Counted from the first letter of the stretch, positions 36,143 through 47,563 are shown. The stretch is 64,000 nucleotides of DNA from Telopea speciosissima (GCF_018873765.1 NC_057921.1:66825557-66889556), one strand, 5' to 3'. Translations and numbers: made by a program. Notes: generated from the sequence alone by a model not told the origin.

Positions 36143-37857
36143 ATGGTTTTGGCAGAAGCTGCTCGAACAGTTGTTGGTATCTTAGGTAAGTGAATCTCAT
36201 GAATGGGTGTGCAATGCTAGACTAGTTTGGTTTAAATTGGGATTTCTTGACATGGGTTTTTGCTTATTTGCAGGAAACATAACTGCATTGATCTTGTTCT
36301 TGTCTCCAGTGTAATCCTAATCTTTCTCTCTCTCTCTCTCTCTCTGTTTCCCTCTCTGTTCTTCTTCCTTTTTGTTTAACTGGTGGGTTAATATTTTTTT
36401 TTTTTATGGATTTCAGGCCAACTTTTGTTCAGATTTGGAAGAAAATATCAGTTGAGTAGTTCTCACCAGCACCATATTTAGCTACTCTTTTGAATTGCAT
36501 GTTGTGGATCGTATATGGACTACCACTGGTTCATCCACATAGCATGCTAGTTATAACCATTAATGGAACTGGGTTTGTAATAGAACCGGAGACGATAATG
36601 AATATCCCTCCATTTCCCTGCCCAGTCCGTTTCCCCAAGTTCCTCTAATAGGGAGGAGAGGACCCCACCCGAGCAATGTGTTCAGGCAAGGAGTAGTGTG
36701 GTCATTTTCCCCCTATTAGAGGAACTTGGGAAATTGGTCTGAAAGCATAATGATGAGATGGCATCGCGACCGAGTGCGTAACGATGAGATGGCATCGCGA
36801 CTAAGTGCATAACGATGAGATGGCATCGCGACCGAGTGCATAACGATGAGATGGCATCGCGACCGAATGCGTAATGATGAGATGGCATCACGACCGAGTG
36901 CGTAACGATTAGATGGCATCGCGATCGAGTGCGTAACGATGAGATGGCATCGGGATCGAGTGCATAACAATGAGATGGCATCGCGACCGAGTGCGTAACG
37001 ATTAGATGGCATCGCGAACGAGTGCGTAACAATGAGATGGCATCGCAACCAAGTGCGTAATGATGAGATGGCATCGCGACTGAGTGCGTAACGATGAGAT
37101 GGCATCGTGACCGACTGCGTAAAAATGAGATGGCATCGCAACAGAGTGCATAACGATGAGATGGCATCACGATCAAGTGCGTAACGATGAGATGGCATGT
37201 GCGTAACGATGAGATGGCATTACGATAGAATGTGTAACGATGAGATGGCATCGTGACTGAGTGCGTAACGATGAGATACCATCGCAACCGAGTACGTAAC
37301 AATGAGATGGCATCGCGATCGAGTGCGTAACATTGAGATGGCATCGCGACCGAGTGTGTAACGATGAGATGACATCGCGATCGAATGCGTAACGATGAGA
37401 TGGCATCGCGATCGAGTGCGTAGCGATGAGATGGCACCGTGACCGAATTTTGTAGCGATGAGATGGCATCACGACCGAGTGTGTAACGATGAGATGGCAT
37501 CGCGACCGAGTGCGTAACGATGAGATGGCATCGCGATCGAATGCATAATGATGAGATGCCATCGCGATCAAATGCGTAATGATGAGATGGCATCACGATC
37601 GAGTGCATAACGTTGAGATGACATCGCGACCGAATGCGTAACGATGAGATAGCATCGTGATCGAGTGCATTCACAGCTATTGTTTGGTTTGTGGGATTTT
37701 GTTGTTTCACGCAGATTCCAAACAGTCAAGGAACTGTATTTGGACTGGGGCAGCTGATATTATACGCCACGTTCTATAAAAACACGCAAAGATTGATGAG
37801 GAAAGGAAAGGCAAAAGGGATATAGGACTGGGAGATGTTATCATACAAGATTTCAAG
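36143..37857 (+). pseudogene. SWEET pseudogene, copy 3
   Basis: Exon 1 is 36143-36185 (MVLAEAARTV...), exon 2 is 36274-36310, exon 3 is cut short at 36585 by direct fusion to a foldback element, and the last exon starts at 37715 and has lost bases. The exon 3 TAG is shared with copies 1 and 2. Satellite array D fills the gap. Downstream sequence with a LINE fragment matches that behind the intact copy. Confidence 0.88.
36740..37670 (-). repeat. 31-bp satellite array D (in SWEET copy 3)
   Basis: About 30 units, the longest of the SWEET-linked arrays. It gives a 342-codon open frame on the minus strand purely because of the repeat. Confidence 0.95.
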
Positions 37858-38112
37858 TCCATCCTCAGAATGGTCATGATGGTATTTCAGAGATAAATGA
37901 GCCATGATCCCATTTCACGTAGACCACCATAATCGTCTGATTTGGACCTATCTAACTAGATAACCCCCCACAAATTCCTAAACAAAACTTAGGTCACCCA
38001 CTAATTCCATCTTATGCACCCCCCTAAGCATCTCTAAATCTCATTTAAATATAAATTAAAAACAAAAAATGAGTAACCTTTATTCTTCAATAGAAGTACA
38101 GTTCCCTGGCAG

Positions 38113-39185
38113 AATTTTTTTTTTTTTTTTGAATTTTACTTTCCAAACTGAGTTTCTCTTCACCCATGGTGACAAAGGAATCCCTTCACCATGGCCATCG
38201 GTACCTACGGATTAACATGGAGAGTGATAGTGATACAAGAGTATAATCACCGAGGGCAAATTTACATTTAAAACATGGAGAAAGGGAGAGTTAGAGTTTA
38301 TGGCTTTGAGAGCCCATAAACGTAGAAGGGAAATTAGTTTGTCATCCTGACTACAACAAAAGGAGACATCACGACACATATCCATAATTTTCAAAAACAG
38401 GGTTAGAAGTGTCAAGGGCCAAGGAGCTTGGTTTGGAGATGGAAGAAGACTAGGCAATTTCTTATTAGAGCACCAAACTTCTTTCATCTTCAAACCTAGT
38501 TTCTTGGTTACTCTAATCCTGTGAGAAGTCCAACAAGTTCAGGTTCCAAATCGTGCTTAGAAGATAATGTTCCTACAGCAATCAAAACAAATTTGCCCTT
38601 CAACAAAATGAATGAAGACCACCCTGCTGGCCCTATGTCTCTAGATTCAAACCTTGCACAAATTGAAGAAAATCCAAAGTAGGTAAAGCTAGAAAAGAAG
38701 AAAAGTAAATATCCTCGTCCTTAATTACATCCCGGGAGAAAATTTGGGGTGGGGAGATATTAAGGTTGTTCAGCCAATGTTCAACTTTCCTCAACACTAA
38801 CAGAGGATTAGGCTTACCAGATTTGAATAAAATACAGTTCCTGGTGTCCCAAATGAAGTAGCAAGTTAAAATAAAAACAGGAAAAAAAAAAAAAAACAAT
38901 TCAAAGATGGCTTGTCAAGCTTGTGATTCATCAAAATACAAATGCAGAAATGTTCCAGTGAGAGGTGGGACATAAAATCAGTCCTCAAACCTAAAGGACC
39001 AGCTGTCCAGATGTGTTTGACCCAATCATAGGAGAGGAAGACATGTCAGTGGGTCTCGACACAAGTGCCACAGATAGCACAAGTGGGATCGATCTGAATC
39101 AATTTCAAAATTGTATCCTTAACCGGTAACTCTAATGTAATACATGCCAGATAAAAATTTTAAATTTAGGATGAAGATTGTATCC
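38113..39185 (-). mobile_element. LINE (L1-type) 3' fragment
   Basis: Minus-strand remnants of the C-terminal RNase H-like region are present (for example DTRNCILFKSGKPNPLLVL). The run of T at 38113-38131 is the element's poly(A) tail seen from the other strand. It is colinear with the 3' part of the LINE at 47815-50460, and flanking sequence is shared on the SWEET side (37680-38113 versus 47315-47815), so the two are copies of one insertion. Confidence 0.8.
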
Positions 39186-39542
39186 TTAACTGGTAACTCT
39201 TTGATGTTTCCATGCATCTAGTATTGTCATGATGCCAACAATGAAGTCATTCTGTGTGTGCACCATACCTCTTTGGAATGTAAAATCTGGATCGGGGAAG
39301 TTGTGAACTGACCCCGATAAATATTGACCATCTTGTGATCGATCTGTTGAAATTCTAAAGGATTTAGATTTCCAGAACCCTAAAAAAGAGGAAAAAGGGG
39401 TAAGTGTTGGTTGTTTGTTTCCAATCTCTGTACAGGTTGAGGTTTACTGTCTACCCCTTTTGGCATTTTCTAGATGGCCTTTAAATTTCTCTTCTATTTT
39501 AGAAAGAATAGATTCATTACATGATAGAGTGGATGGTTACAG

Positions 39543-39779
39543 ATTGTGGGGGAGATAAGAGCAGCCCGAAATGCTCTTGTTGAGGTAACATCAAGACTCC
39601 GGAGTTACTTGTATCATGAGATTTCTTTTTCAACGGATTTGTTACCACCTTCCATCTCAGCAACAACCCCAGCTGGAAGCATGTTTGGATTCGAGGCTGC
39701 TTCCCCCAGTAGAATTCCAAGTCGTGAAGGTTTCCAGGGAAGTGACACTCCTGCAGCCTATCAAGAATTAGTTAATTGA
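39543..39779 (+). pseudogene. C-terminal exon fragment of a KH-domain RNA-binding protein
   Basis: After a TTACAG acceptor the frame reads IVGEIRAARNALVEV, then TSRLRSYLYHE, a Ser/Pro-rich tail with AGSMFGFEAASPSRIPSREG, and ends at TGA. The first part resembles the end of a KH domain in plant HEN4-like proteins. No upstream KH exons were found; the sequence upstream is LINE debris and AT-rich DNA. It is most likely a gene fragment, though a terminal exon of a gene disrupted by rearrangement is possible. Confidence 0.55.
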
Positions 39780-39799
39780 AAATTTCAGTTCCAAGTATG

Positions 39800-39932
39800 C
39801 TAGGATGAATTTGGATCCTCTACTGCCGAGCTGCTTGGCAAAATCGTGTTGTTCTGACACGGGGTTACGTGCAATGTCCGCCTTACCCCTACCCAAACGC
39901 CTTCGACAATAGAGGATCTGGATCCAACTAGG
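39800..39932. mobile_element. Short inverted-repeat element (GGATCCTCTA ends)
   Basis: TTGGATCCTCTACTG at the left and CAATAGAGGATCTGGATCC at the right are inverted repeats about 120 bp apart. The interior has GTCCGCCTTACCCCTACCC, akin to the interior of the element at 47095-47240. Confidence 0.6.
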
Positions 39933-40304
39933 ATATCATTTCAGTCCTTACAAAATCCTTATGCATTGTGCTGTGCGATTCCAGAAAATACTGATGAAAG
40001 GATTTCATGCTTCAGTGGAATCGATTAAGATTTTTCTGAAATGTTATTTCAAATATTTTAAAAATTTTCTCTATTGTTTAAGCGTACTGCCTCCGTCCCA
40101 CAAAGATAATCTCATAATCCTGTTCGAGGTTTTTCACTTTCCCAAATTGTCTGTCCATTTTAAAAACCAAGATATGAAATTTTGTTGAATTCTCTATAGT
40201 GTCCCTATTTAATCATCCACTCATTTAGTCTAATTCACTTGTCATCATGGTAAAAAAAAAAAGGTTTAGGAAACAAACACAGATTAATTAAGAAAGTTAC
40301 TTGC

Positions 40305-40435
40305 ATCGATTCGGGTCCTCTGTAGCCCAACACACAGGTTGTGTGTAGGGCTGCGTACTTGAGCACACAGGGTCATCGGATGGTGCGTTACACACTGTGT
40401 CGCACTACAGAGGAGCCCAACGCTACTTGCATGCA
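40305..40435. mobile_element. Short inverted-repeat element (GGGTCCTCTGTAG ends)
   Basis: GGGTCCTCTGTAGCCCAACA and CGCACTACAGAGGAGCCC are inverted ends of a ~130-bp element with inner GTGTGTAGGG/CACACTGTG complements. Confidence 0.6.
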
Positions 40436-41269
40436 CTCGGCCACACATTGTAAGAGTAACTGAAGGCCGTCTAATTTTTTGATACTTGTCGGTAATCAAT
40501 AAGGTGCGGCTTCCACCTCTATTACCATGGACCATGATGCCCATGGGGATGGGTCAAAAAGCAAAGGAGGGTATTTTTGGAATTTGATCTATATGGGGGG
40601 TAATGACATTCCTAGGTTCGTGGGTTTTCCTTCTCATATAAGGTTTTAGGTATCGGTATCAGTATCCAATTGGCCATATTGTGACCAAAACCGATATGAT
40701 ATTATACATATCGTTGGTATCAGCCAAAAAGAAGTGATTTTGTTTTTGTTTTTGATTAATTTAGACTGATCCCGGCCGATACTTGACTCGTGAACTAAAT
40801 CTTCTACTAATGAATAGGCTGTCCAACTCCTTCCCTACTCCAAAGGCCCAAACATAGTTTAAAGAGCAGATTTTTTCGAACTTTTTTTTTTTAACCCATG
40901 GTTAAGATTCGACCTGATTGGCCTCGAAAATGGTATTTGGTATTTTTAACTTCATAGATAGGGTGGGATTAATGATGAATCCAAAAGCTAATCATAGCAT
41001 CACATCACCGATGATGGGTGCAAAAAAAAATTTAAATCCGTTCTGGTTTCTCAACACGAACCCCATATTAGTGTAGACCCACTTTCTTGGGATCTTGGAT
41101 CAAGTCTCAACTACACCTTGGGGGTTTGGGGGATTAAAGGTAAAAAAAAATAAAGTTGTAAGTGTTGGGGGTACGATGTCTTGTATTCCGTCACTTGCAT
41201 TAGTGGGCTGATGCTGAAGTGCCGTTAAGAGGCAGTAGGGGTCGAAGGCTCCAAGGCCTCAATGAGAAA

Positions 41270-41510
41270 ATTTATTTTAGGGTTATATATTTATCTCGTT
41301 AAAATTTCTTTATAAGGTTTCATTATAAATTTGTAGTGATGGTCCTTTCTGTGTAATTGATTTGAGAGAGGTGTGAGGATGAGCTGCTATAGCCATATTC
41401 CCCATTTATAGTGAAGCAAATCTCATCTCACAATAGACATAAAGCAATCTTGTTGAATCACGTAAATCCTTGTATGCATTATGTGATTGTTTATTTGTGA
41501 TTTTCATTTT
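41270..41510 (+). mobile_element. Possible copia-type LTR remnant
   Basis: AATCACGTAAATCCTTG with a following GTGATTGTTTATTTGTG resembles the 3' part of many plant copia LTRs. No partner LTR or coding part was seen; low certainty. Confidence 0.3.
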
Positions 41511-41949
41511 TTTCTGCATCGTTTTAGGTTTCCATTTTCTATAGAAAACATTAAAAAGAAGAACGTATTTGCGAAGGACCAAATATCATGAATAGATGCA
41601 TAGACTTCATCCCTTGGGGATTACAAAAGAGAAACACTAATCTTAATTTTGGCCCTTCCAAAATACAAGGGAAAGGTGCACTATATAGAAGCCATATGAC
41701 TGAATTAGAGCCCCAAATTCAATATGTGAAATGCTCCTCCCATCTTAATAGTCTGGATAAGTCCACATATATGATACATGGGGGAAATTAGGTTCAATAA
41801 CTGTCTTTTGGTAAAGTAATATCATTGTCATCTCTACCTATAATTTTTTTTCCCAAAAAATAAAGGCCAACCACCACAAGGATGTCACAATAACTTTCCT
41901 TTTTATACAAGTATCTGAATTACCCTTTTCACTATTTGAAGATTTCCAT

Positions 41950-42189
41950 TAGGGGTGTAAATGAATAACCGAAATCCGTTTCCGTTTAGCACTATCCGAA
42001 TCCGTCCGAAAACTAAACGGATGCGGATACGAATAGGCTATATCTATCCGAAAAGCTATATTTACATGTAAACGGATAAAATATCCGATCCATATCCGTT
42101 TTGCACTATCCGAATCCGTCCGATAACTAATCGGATGCGGATGCGGATATAGCACTATCCGAGCCGAATCCAATCCGTTTACAGCCCTA
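41950..42189. mobile_element. hAT-type MITE, 240 bp
   Basis: Ends are TAGGGGTGTAAATG and CGTTTACAGCCCTA, flanked by perfect 8-bp repeats ATTTCCAT (41942-41949 and 42190-42197). The interior is repeated ATCCGAATCCG/CCGTTT motifs. It is close to the element at 4354-4768. Confidence 0.88.
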
Positions 42190-42199
42190 ATTTCCATCC

Positions 42200-45100
42200 A
42201 AACGACAAAATTCATGAGTGAAGAGATTCTTCCTCGTTGCGATGGAAAACTTCGGAAAACCTATCTTCAAAAGTGACATTTAGTGTCACCCACATGGTAT
42301 AAGCATCTCACTGGTCAAAATATATCCTTAAAATGACAAATTTTTGAGAATTTGAAACCTGGTAATTATACTCAAGAACAAAAAAAATACGGTGTGGCTA
42401 AGATTTCTTATAATTTGCTTCCAATGGTTAAAATGCGGGCAAATGTGTCTCTGGTCAGGCACGCCTAGAGGGTATATGTTGATGGCCGGGCACATTTAGC
42501 TTTGCCATCTCTAAGGGCATTTTAGCAGTTTTGGCAGTTGGATATTTGAGTATGGTTTGGACTTGCCACCTTTTAAATTTCGTGTCAAAATTGAATCATT
42601 CATCGACCCATGTAATGACATATCCTCTCGTGTATGTCCATGCATTCCTCGGCAATCACTTGTCAGTCTTTAATATTTCAATACTCTACTATTCAATAGG
42701 CAAACTTTATTTAAACTGAAACTTGACATCTGAGAAGGGATTCTTGGGTCTACCGACCACACTATAATAAGGAAGAATTTTTTATATATACGCTTCTCAT
42801 CCCATAACTTTCAGGTGGTTGTACCTAATTGGTATTGAGTTGGAAACTTATAACTTTCACAACGTGATGAAGGTTCATGACATCATCCTAGGGTTTCCTA
42901 AGACCCTAACCCTTATACAGTTTTAGTATGTATGTTCCTCAAAATACCCATCCAATACCCTCCCATCTCCCATGCGTATCTGAAGTCCCACCATTCACTG
43001 TGGCTTAAGGAAAACTCGATCCAAATATGTAGCATTAAGAATAGGTTCCCAAAATACCCTCCCACGCTCATCTAAAGCACCCCCCGTCCCCCGTGGTGAA
43101 TGGTTTCTAAGTAAGGAAAACTGGGTCCCTTAAGAATTTACCTTTTAAAGATTGTTTAAGACTGTTTAATTTTGGTATAATTAATCACGGATTTCAATTT
43201 CATCCTCTCAGTCATGTTTAATATGCATAAAATGCAGGGAGCACTCCGTACTAAAATCAAAAGAACAAGAAGCAGCATCAGTTCCATGGTTTTAGATATT
43301 GAGATTTCATTGGCTGATTCGAATCAAAATCGGCTGTGGATGACACCAGTACCTGACCGATACCGAATCAGTGGTATCAGAATATGGGAGGACAAAATGG
43401 TTAAAAATAAAAAAATCAGTATTTTGAGGGGCAAATTGGTTCGATCCGGCCTGATACAACCAAGCAGTATCAATATCGATATTGATATCGACCAAGACTG
43501 ATACATACGGGTACCAACACCGATGTCGATACCTAAGTCCATGATCAGCTAAAATATGAGGCTTTTCTCAGGAGTCTGGAGGAGTTAGTTAAATCTTTGA
43601 AATAGGAGGACAGGTACGGGTTAACTACCAAAGAAAGGAAAAATCCTTTAGAATGGTATAAATCGTTATCCATAACCCATATAGACAATATCTCTTAATG
43701 AACAATATTAGACAGAACCGTGATCTTACATCGATTCTCCTTTATTGTTTCCCACTTCCATATATATTTGATTCACAAGAGGTGCTCAAGGATGCATAGC
43801 CAAAAAAAAATTCCCCCACTTTACTTCAAGCCTCCATCACAATCACCAATTTCTCCTTCACGTGAAAGAGTAGAAAAAACCAAATCATCTACACAAAAAA
43901 GGCAAGAATGCATTGATCCTTAATACTACTGCCAGAATTAGTAATTCTTGCACTATCCAACTCTTTGATTTAGCATCGAATTCTTTCCGCTTATTACGGG
44001 TTATTGGTGAAGCCTGATTTTCGATTCAGATGTGTTGTTGGGATCTTCGAAGGACCATTTCGGACTCGAAACAATCTCGAATTGCCGGAAAATGGTGTAC
44101 ATCCTCGTCGGAGGCTGGGAGTTGTGTTAGGCTCGTCGAGATCTTCGAAATGGTATATTTTGGGATTTATGTTATGTTTTGGTCCGACCCTGTCCGGTTT
44201 GACAATTTCTAGGTCCAGGGGTATTTTTGTACTTCCTTAAGTTAGGGCTTCTCTATATAATATTCTTATCCCTGAGAGGATTGTATGAGAGGTTTTGTAA
44301 CATTTTCAAAAGATAGTGAAATCTATTCTATTGCTCAGCCATAGATGTAGCTTCCCATCTTGGGGATGAACCACGTAAATCTCTGGTGTGTGTTGTGTGT
44401 TGTGTTCTTTCTCTGTTTCTCGTTTTCTTATGAAAATCACCATTTTGGGCATTGTTTTCTTAACATTAAGGATACTATAAATGTGTTCAATGTGTATTCT
44501 CGGAATAGATTTTGGGTCTAAAACACGTTATGAAGCAATAAAATAGAGATGAATTGAGTTTCAGAATGCGTTTTAGATCCAGAATTTATGCTGAGAATAC
44601 ATACCAAATACAGCCTTAAGCTATGTGATTATCCTGAACTCTTGTCTTTGTCTCTCTTTCTGTGTGTCTGTGAGAAAGAGAGAAAGAGAGAAAGAGAGAA
44701 AGAGAGACAGAGAGAGTCTTATGGCATGAACAGCAAGTTGGAAACAAAAGCAGTGGAGATGTCCAAAGACCAAATGTACCCTCATTGCCATCAAACCAAT
44801 GTTGGAGCATCAGGGTCTAAACTTGTAAATTGAAGATGGATCTTAAAAACTCAAATTGCATGTCCAAGTCCACAGTAAAGCTATGAACAACCTACTTAAT
44901 GATAATGATGTTAATGAATGATTCTCTATTTCTTTTGATACTTTTTCCCACTAAAAGTTTGGATAAGTATAAACTGAACAAAGACATAAATTAAGGGGAA
45001 AGAACTCTGGATTTCCACATAATTACTTTCTAATAAATGCTACTCTTGACAATTGGCTTATTTGCTAAGATAAACCCTAAAAGAAGGGTCACGATAACTA

Positions 45101-45280
45101 TCTGAAACCTGTATAAGTTAGGTTTTTGAGAATCTTGAAGGCAGTGCCTGCCAGTGCCACAATTTCAACTTCCCCCATTAACTGTTCTTCTCTACATGTG
45201 TTCTATATTGTCTGCAGAAGCTAATACGTGCCTTAAAGGCTTCAGGTGACAATCACATTCTTAATCCAAACAGAAAAAAT
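42200..45280. other. Gene-free spacer before the intact SWEET gene
   Basis: It contains a CGATACC-type MITE repeat (about 43280-43550), a copia-LTR-like segment (44033-44466), and a GA-rich microsatellite (44670-44716). I see no supportable gene. Confidence 0.5.
44033..44466 (+). mobile_element. Copia-type LTR-like segment (possible solo LTR)
   Basis: The segment has CTCTATATAATATTC as a TATA-like box, then GTGAAATCTATTCTATTGCTC and GATGAACCACGTAAATCTCTG before a T-rich end. This is the typical order at the end of plant copia LTRs. Boundaries and target duplication are uncertain and no internal region follows. Confidence 0.45.
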
Positions 45281-45285
45281 TTGTC

Positions 45286-45304
45286 CTACTATATATATAT
45301 AACC
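45286..45304 (+). promoter_or_regulatory. TATA-like element of the SWEET gene
   Basis: CTATATATATATAACCATC lies 60-75 bp upstream of the ATG at 45363. The shorter CATATATAACCATC is kept before pseudogenes 2 and 3. Confidence 0.55.
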
Positions 45305-45362
45305 ATCTTCCCCTGTTCTTGTCCATGCTTCCTCTTCTTAAGCTCTCTTTCTTCCAACAGCC

Positions 45363-45568
45363 ATGGTTTCTGCAGAAGCTGCTCGAACATTTGTTGGTAT
45401 CTTAGGTAGGTGAATCTCATGAATGGGTGTACAATGCTAGACTAGGTCATGAATGGGTGTACAATGCTAGACTAGTTTGTTTAAATTGGGATTTCTTGAC
45501 ATGGGTTTTGCTTATTTGCAGGAAACATAACTGCATTCATCTTGTTCTTGTCTCCAGTGTAAACCTAA

Positions 45569-45619
<51 letters not shown>

Positions 45620-47563
45620 CCCTCTCTGTTTCTTCTTCCTTTTTGTTTAAATGGTGGGTTATTTTTTTTATGGATTTCAGGCCAACTTTTGTTCAGATTT
45701 GGAAGAAAAGATCAGTTGAGCAGTTCTCAGCAGCACCATATTTAGCTACTCTTTTGAATTGCATGTTATGGATCGTATATGGACTACCACTGGTTCATCC
45801 ACATAGCATGCTAGTTATAACCATTAATGGAACTGGGTTTGTTATAGAACTCACATATGTGATTCTCTTCCTTCTCTACTCTGATGGGAAGAAGAGATTG
45901 AGAGTGCTTGTAATGTTGATGGTTGAGTTTGGATTTGTTGCATTCATTGCTGTTCATGTCCTCACTCTGGCTCACTCTTTTGCTCGTCGTTCTCTTATAG
46001 TTGGAAGTGTTTGTGTCTTCTTTGGGACTTTGATGTATGCAGCTCCCTTAGCCGTCATGGTCAGTACTTTTTATAGCATCTTACATGCACATACACATAC
46101 ATATGCACATGCACAAGCACATGCATGAACACATGCATGTATGTTTTTGATGTGCATGATATCCATGAATGGAATTTCCATGTACTTTTATTGCAAGCTT
46201 TTTTTTTTTTTAAATTTCAGATTCTCATCCATGAAGAAGCATGGAAATTATCTGCTCTATTTGGAATTTTTTTTCCTGTCAGGTTTTCTGTTTCGGCCGG
46301 TTTCCGGTTCCTCTCATTAGGGGGCAGAAATGACAACTTAACCACACCTGGGTAATGTGTTCGGGCAGCGGGTTAGATCGTCATTTCTACCCCCTATGAG
46401 AGGAATCGAACAACTGTACCAGACAGGGAAACTGAGAGGATAATGAATATCCCTCCATTTCCCTACCCGATCCATTTCCCCAAGTTCCTCTAATAGGGAA
46501 GAGAGGACCCCACCTGAGCAGTGTGTTCGGGCAAGGGGTAGTGTGATCATTTCTCTTTATTAGAGGAACTTAAGAAAATGGACCGAGCAAGGAAATGGAG
46601 CAGATAATGATCCGAAGAAGCTATGAGGATTTTTATTCCTACTAAATATGATGATGATGATGATGCAGAAACTGGTGATTACCACGAGAAGTGTAGAATC
46701 CTGAGAGGATAATGATCCCTCCATTTTCCTGTCCGGTCAGTTTCCCCAAGTTCCTCTAATAGGGAGGAGAGGACCCCACCCAAGCAGTGTGTTCGGGTAG
46801 GGGTAGTATTGTCATTTCCCCTCTATTAGAGGAACTTGGGGAAATGGACCGAGCAGGGAACTGGAGCAGATAATGATCCGAAGAAGCTATGAGGATTTTT
46901 ATTCCTAATAAATATGATGATGATGATGATGATGCAGAAACTAGTGATTACCACGAGAAGTGTAGAGTACATGCCTTTCTCTCTATCCCTCGCTGCCTTT
47001 GCCAACGGCATTTGCTGGACTATTTATGCTCTCATACGTTTTGACCTCTTTATCACTGTAATTTTCTACTTTAACCCCCTCTCTCTCTCTCTCTCGGATC
47101 TAGATCCTCTACGGAGCGTTGCTCGTAGCGGCCTGAGCGGTGTAGATTGAACCACATGTGCAAAGACCGCCTTATCCGAGCGGGGGTAAGGCGGTCATTG
47201 TGCACACGGCCTAGTCTGCACCGCATAGGCTGCTACGGGCAACTGCGCTATAGACGATTTGAATTGCTCTCTCTCTCTCTCTCTCTTTTCTTTGAATGCT
47301 AAAAGTGCTAATTAGTTATTGTTTGGTTTGTGGGATTTGGTTGTTTCACGCAGATTCCAAACAGTCTAGGAACGGTCTTTGGACTGGGGCAGCTGATATT
47401 ATACGCCACATTCTATAAAAATACGCAAAGACTGATGAAGGAAAGGAAAGGCAAAGGGGATATAGGACTGGGAGATGTTATCATACAAGATTCCAAGTCA
47501 AATAAGATGGTCAACCGTCCTCAGAATGGTCATGATGGTATTTCAGAGATAAATGAGCCATGA
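45363..47563 (+). CDS. Clade II SWEET sugar transporter (intact copy)
   Basis: Five exons (45363-45405, 45522-45558, 45681-46059, 46938-47057, 47354-47563), GT-AG and in phase, give 262 aa, near the 251 of AtSWEET4. Two MtN3/saliva repeats (about 8-95 and 132-215) give seven membrane helices. The four family prolines are present (P26, P46, P149, P166), as are pocket residues N76, W180 and N196. [15 protein letters not shown] and [11 protein letters not shown] are conserved. SWEETs are uniporters; clade II members mostly move hexoses across the plasma membrane. The basic cytosolic tail ends [11 protein letters not shown]. The intron before exon 4 holds three foldback elements and a false start of exon 4. 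Three dead tandem relatives lie 8-15 kb upstream. The start is supported by the TATA and family alignment. Confidence 0.93.
46307..46412. mobile_element. Foldback element in SWEET intron 3 (a)
   Basis: The arms GGTTCCTCTCATTAGGGGGC and CCCCCTATGAGAGGAATC flank a GTGTTCGGGCAG loop; the counterpart of 31668-31775. Confidence 0.75.
46440..46970. repeat. Duplicated foldback plus exon-4 start in SWEET intron 3
   Basis: The block foldback + GATAATGATCCGAAGAAGC + (GAT)n + AG + start of exon 4 occurs twice (about 46440-46695 and 46715-46970). The first copy contains a fragment of exon 4 (46669 to about 46695: AAACTGGTGATTACC ... AGTGTAGAA) with its own CAG acceptor. The second copy leads into the real exon 4 at 46938. 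Confidence 0.85.
47095..47250. mobile_element. Short inverted-repeat element in SWEET intron 4
   Basis: GATCCTCTACGGAGCGTTGC and an imperfect complement (GCAACTGCGCTATAGACGAT) bound a GC-rich segment with GGGTAAGGCGGTCATTGTGC. The interior GTAAGGCGGTCATT resembles the post-loop motif (GTxxGGTGGTCATTT) of the larger foldbacks. Confidence 0.55.

Noticed and set aside
36682-37710. 342-codon open frame and many similar ones within the satellite
   Set aside because: The frame is the 31-bp repeat read through; all three frames are open and no domain exists. Recorded as satellite.
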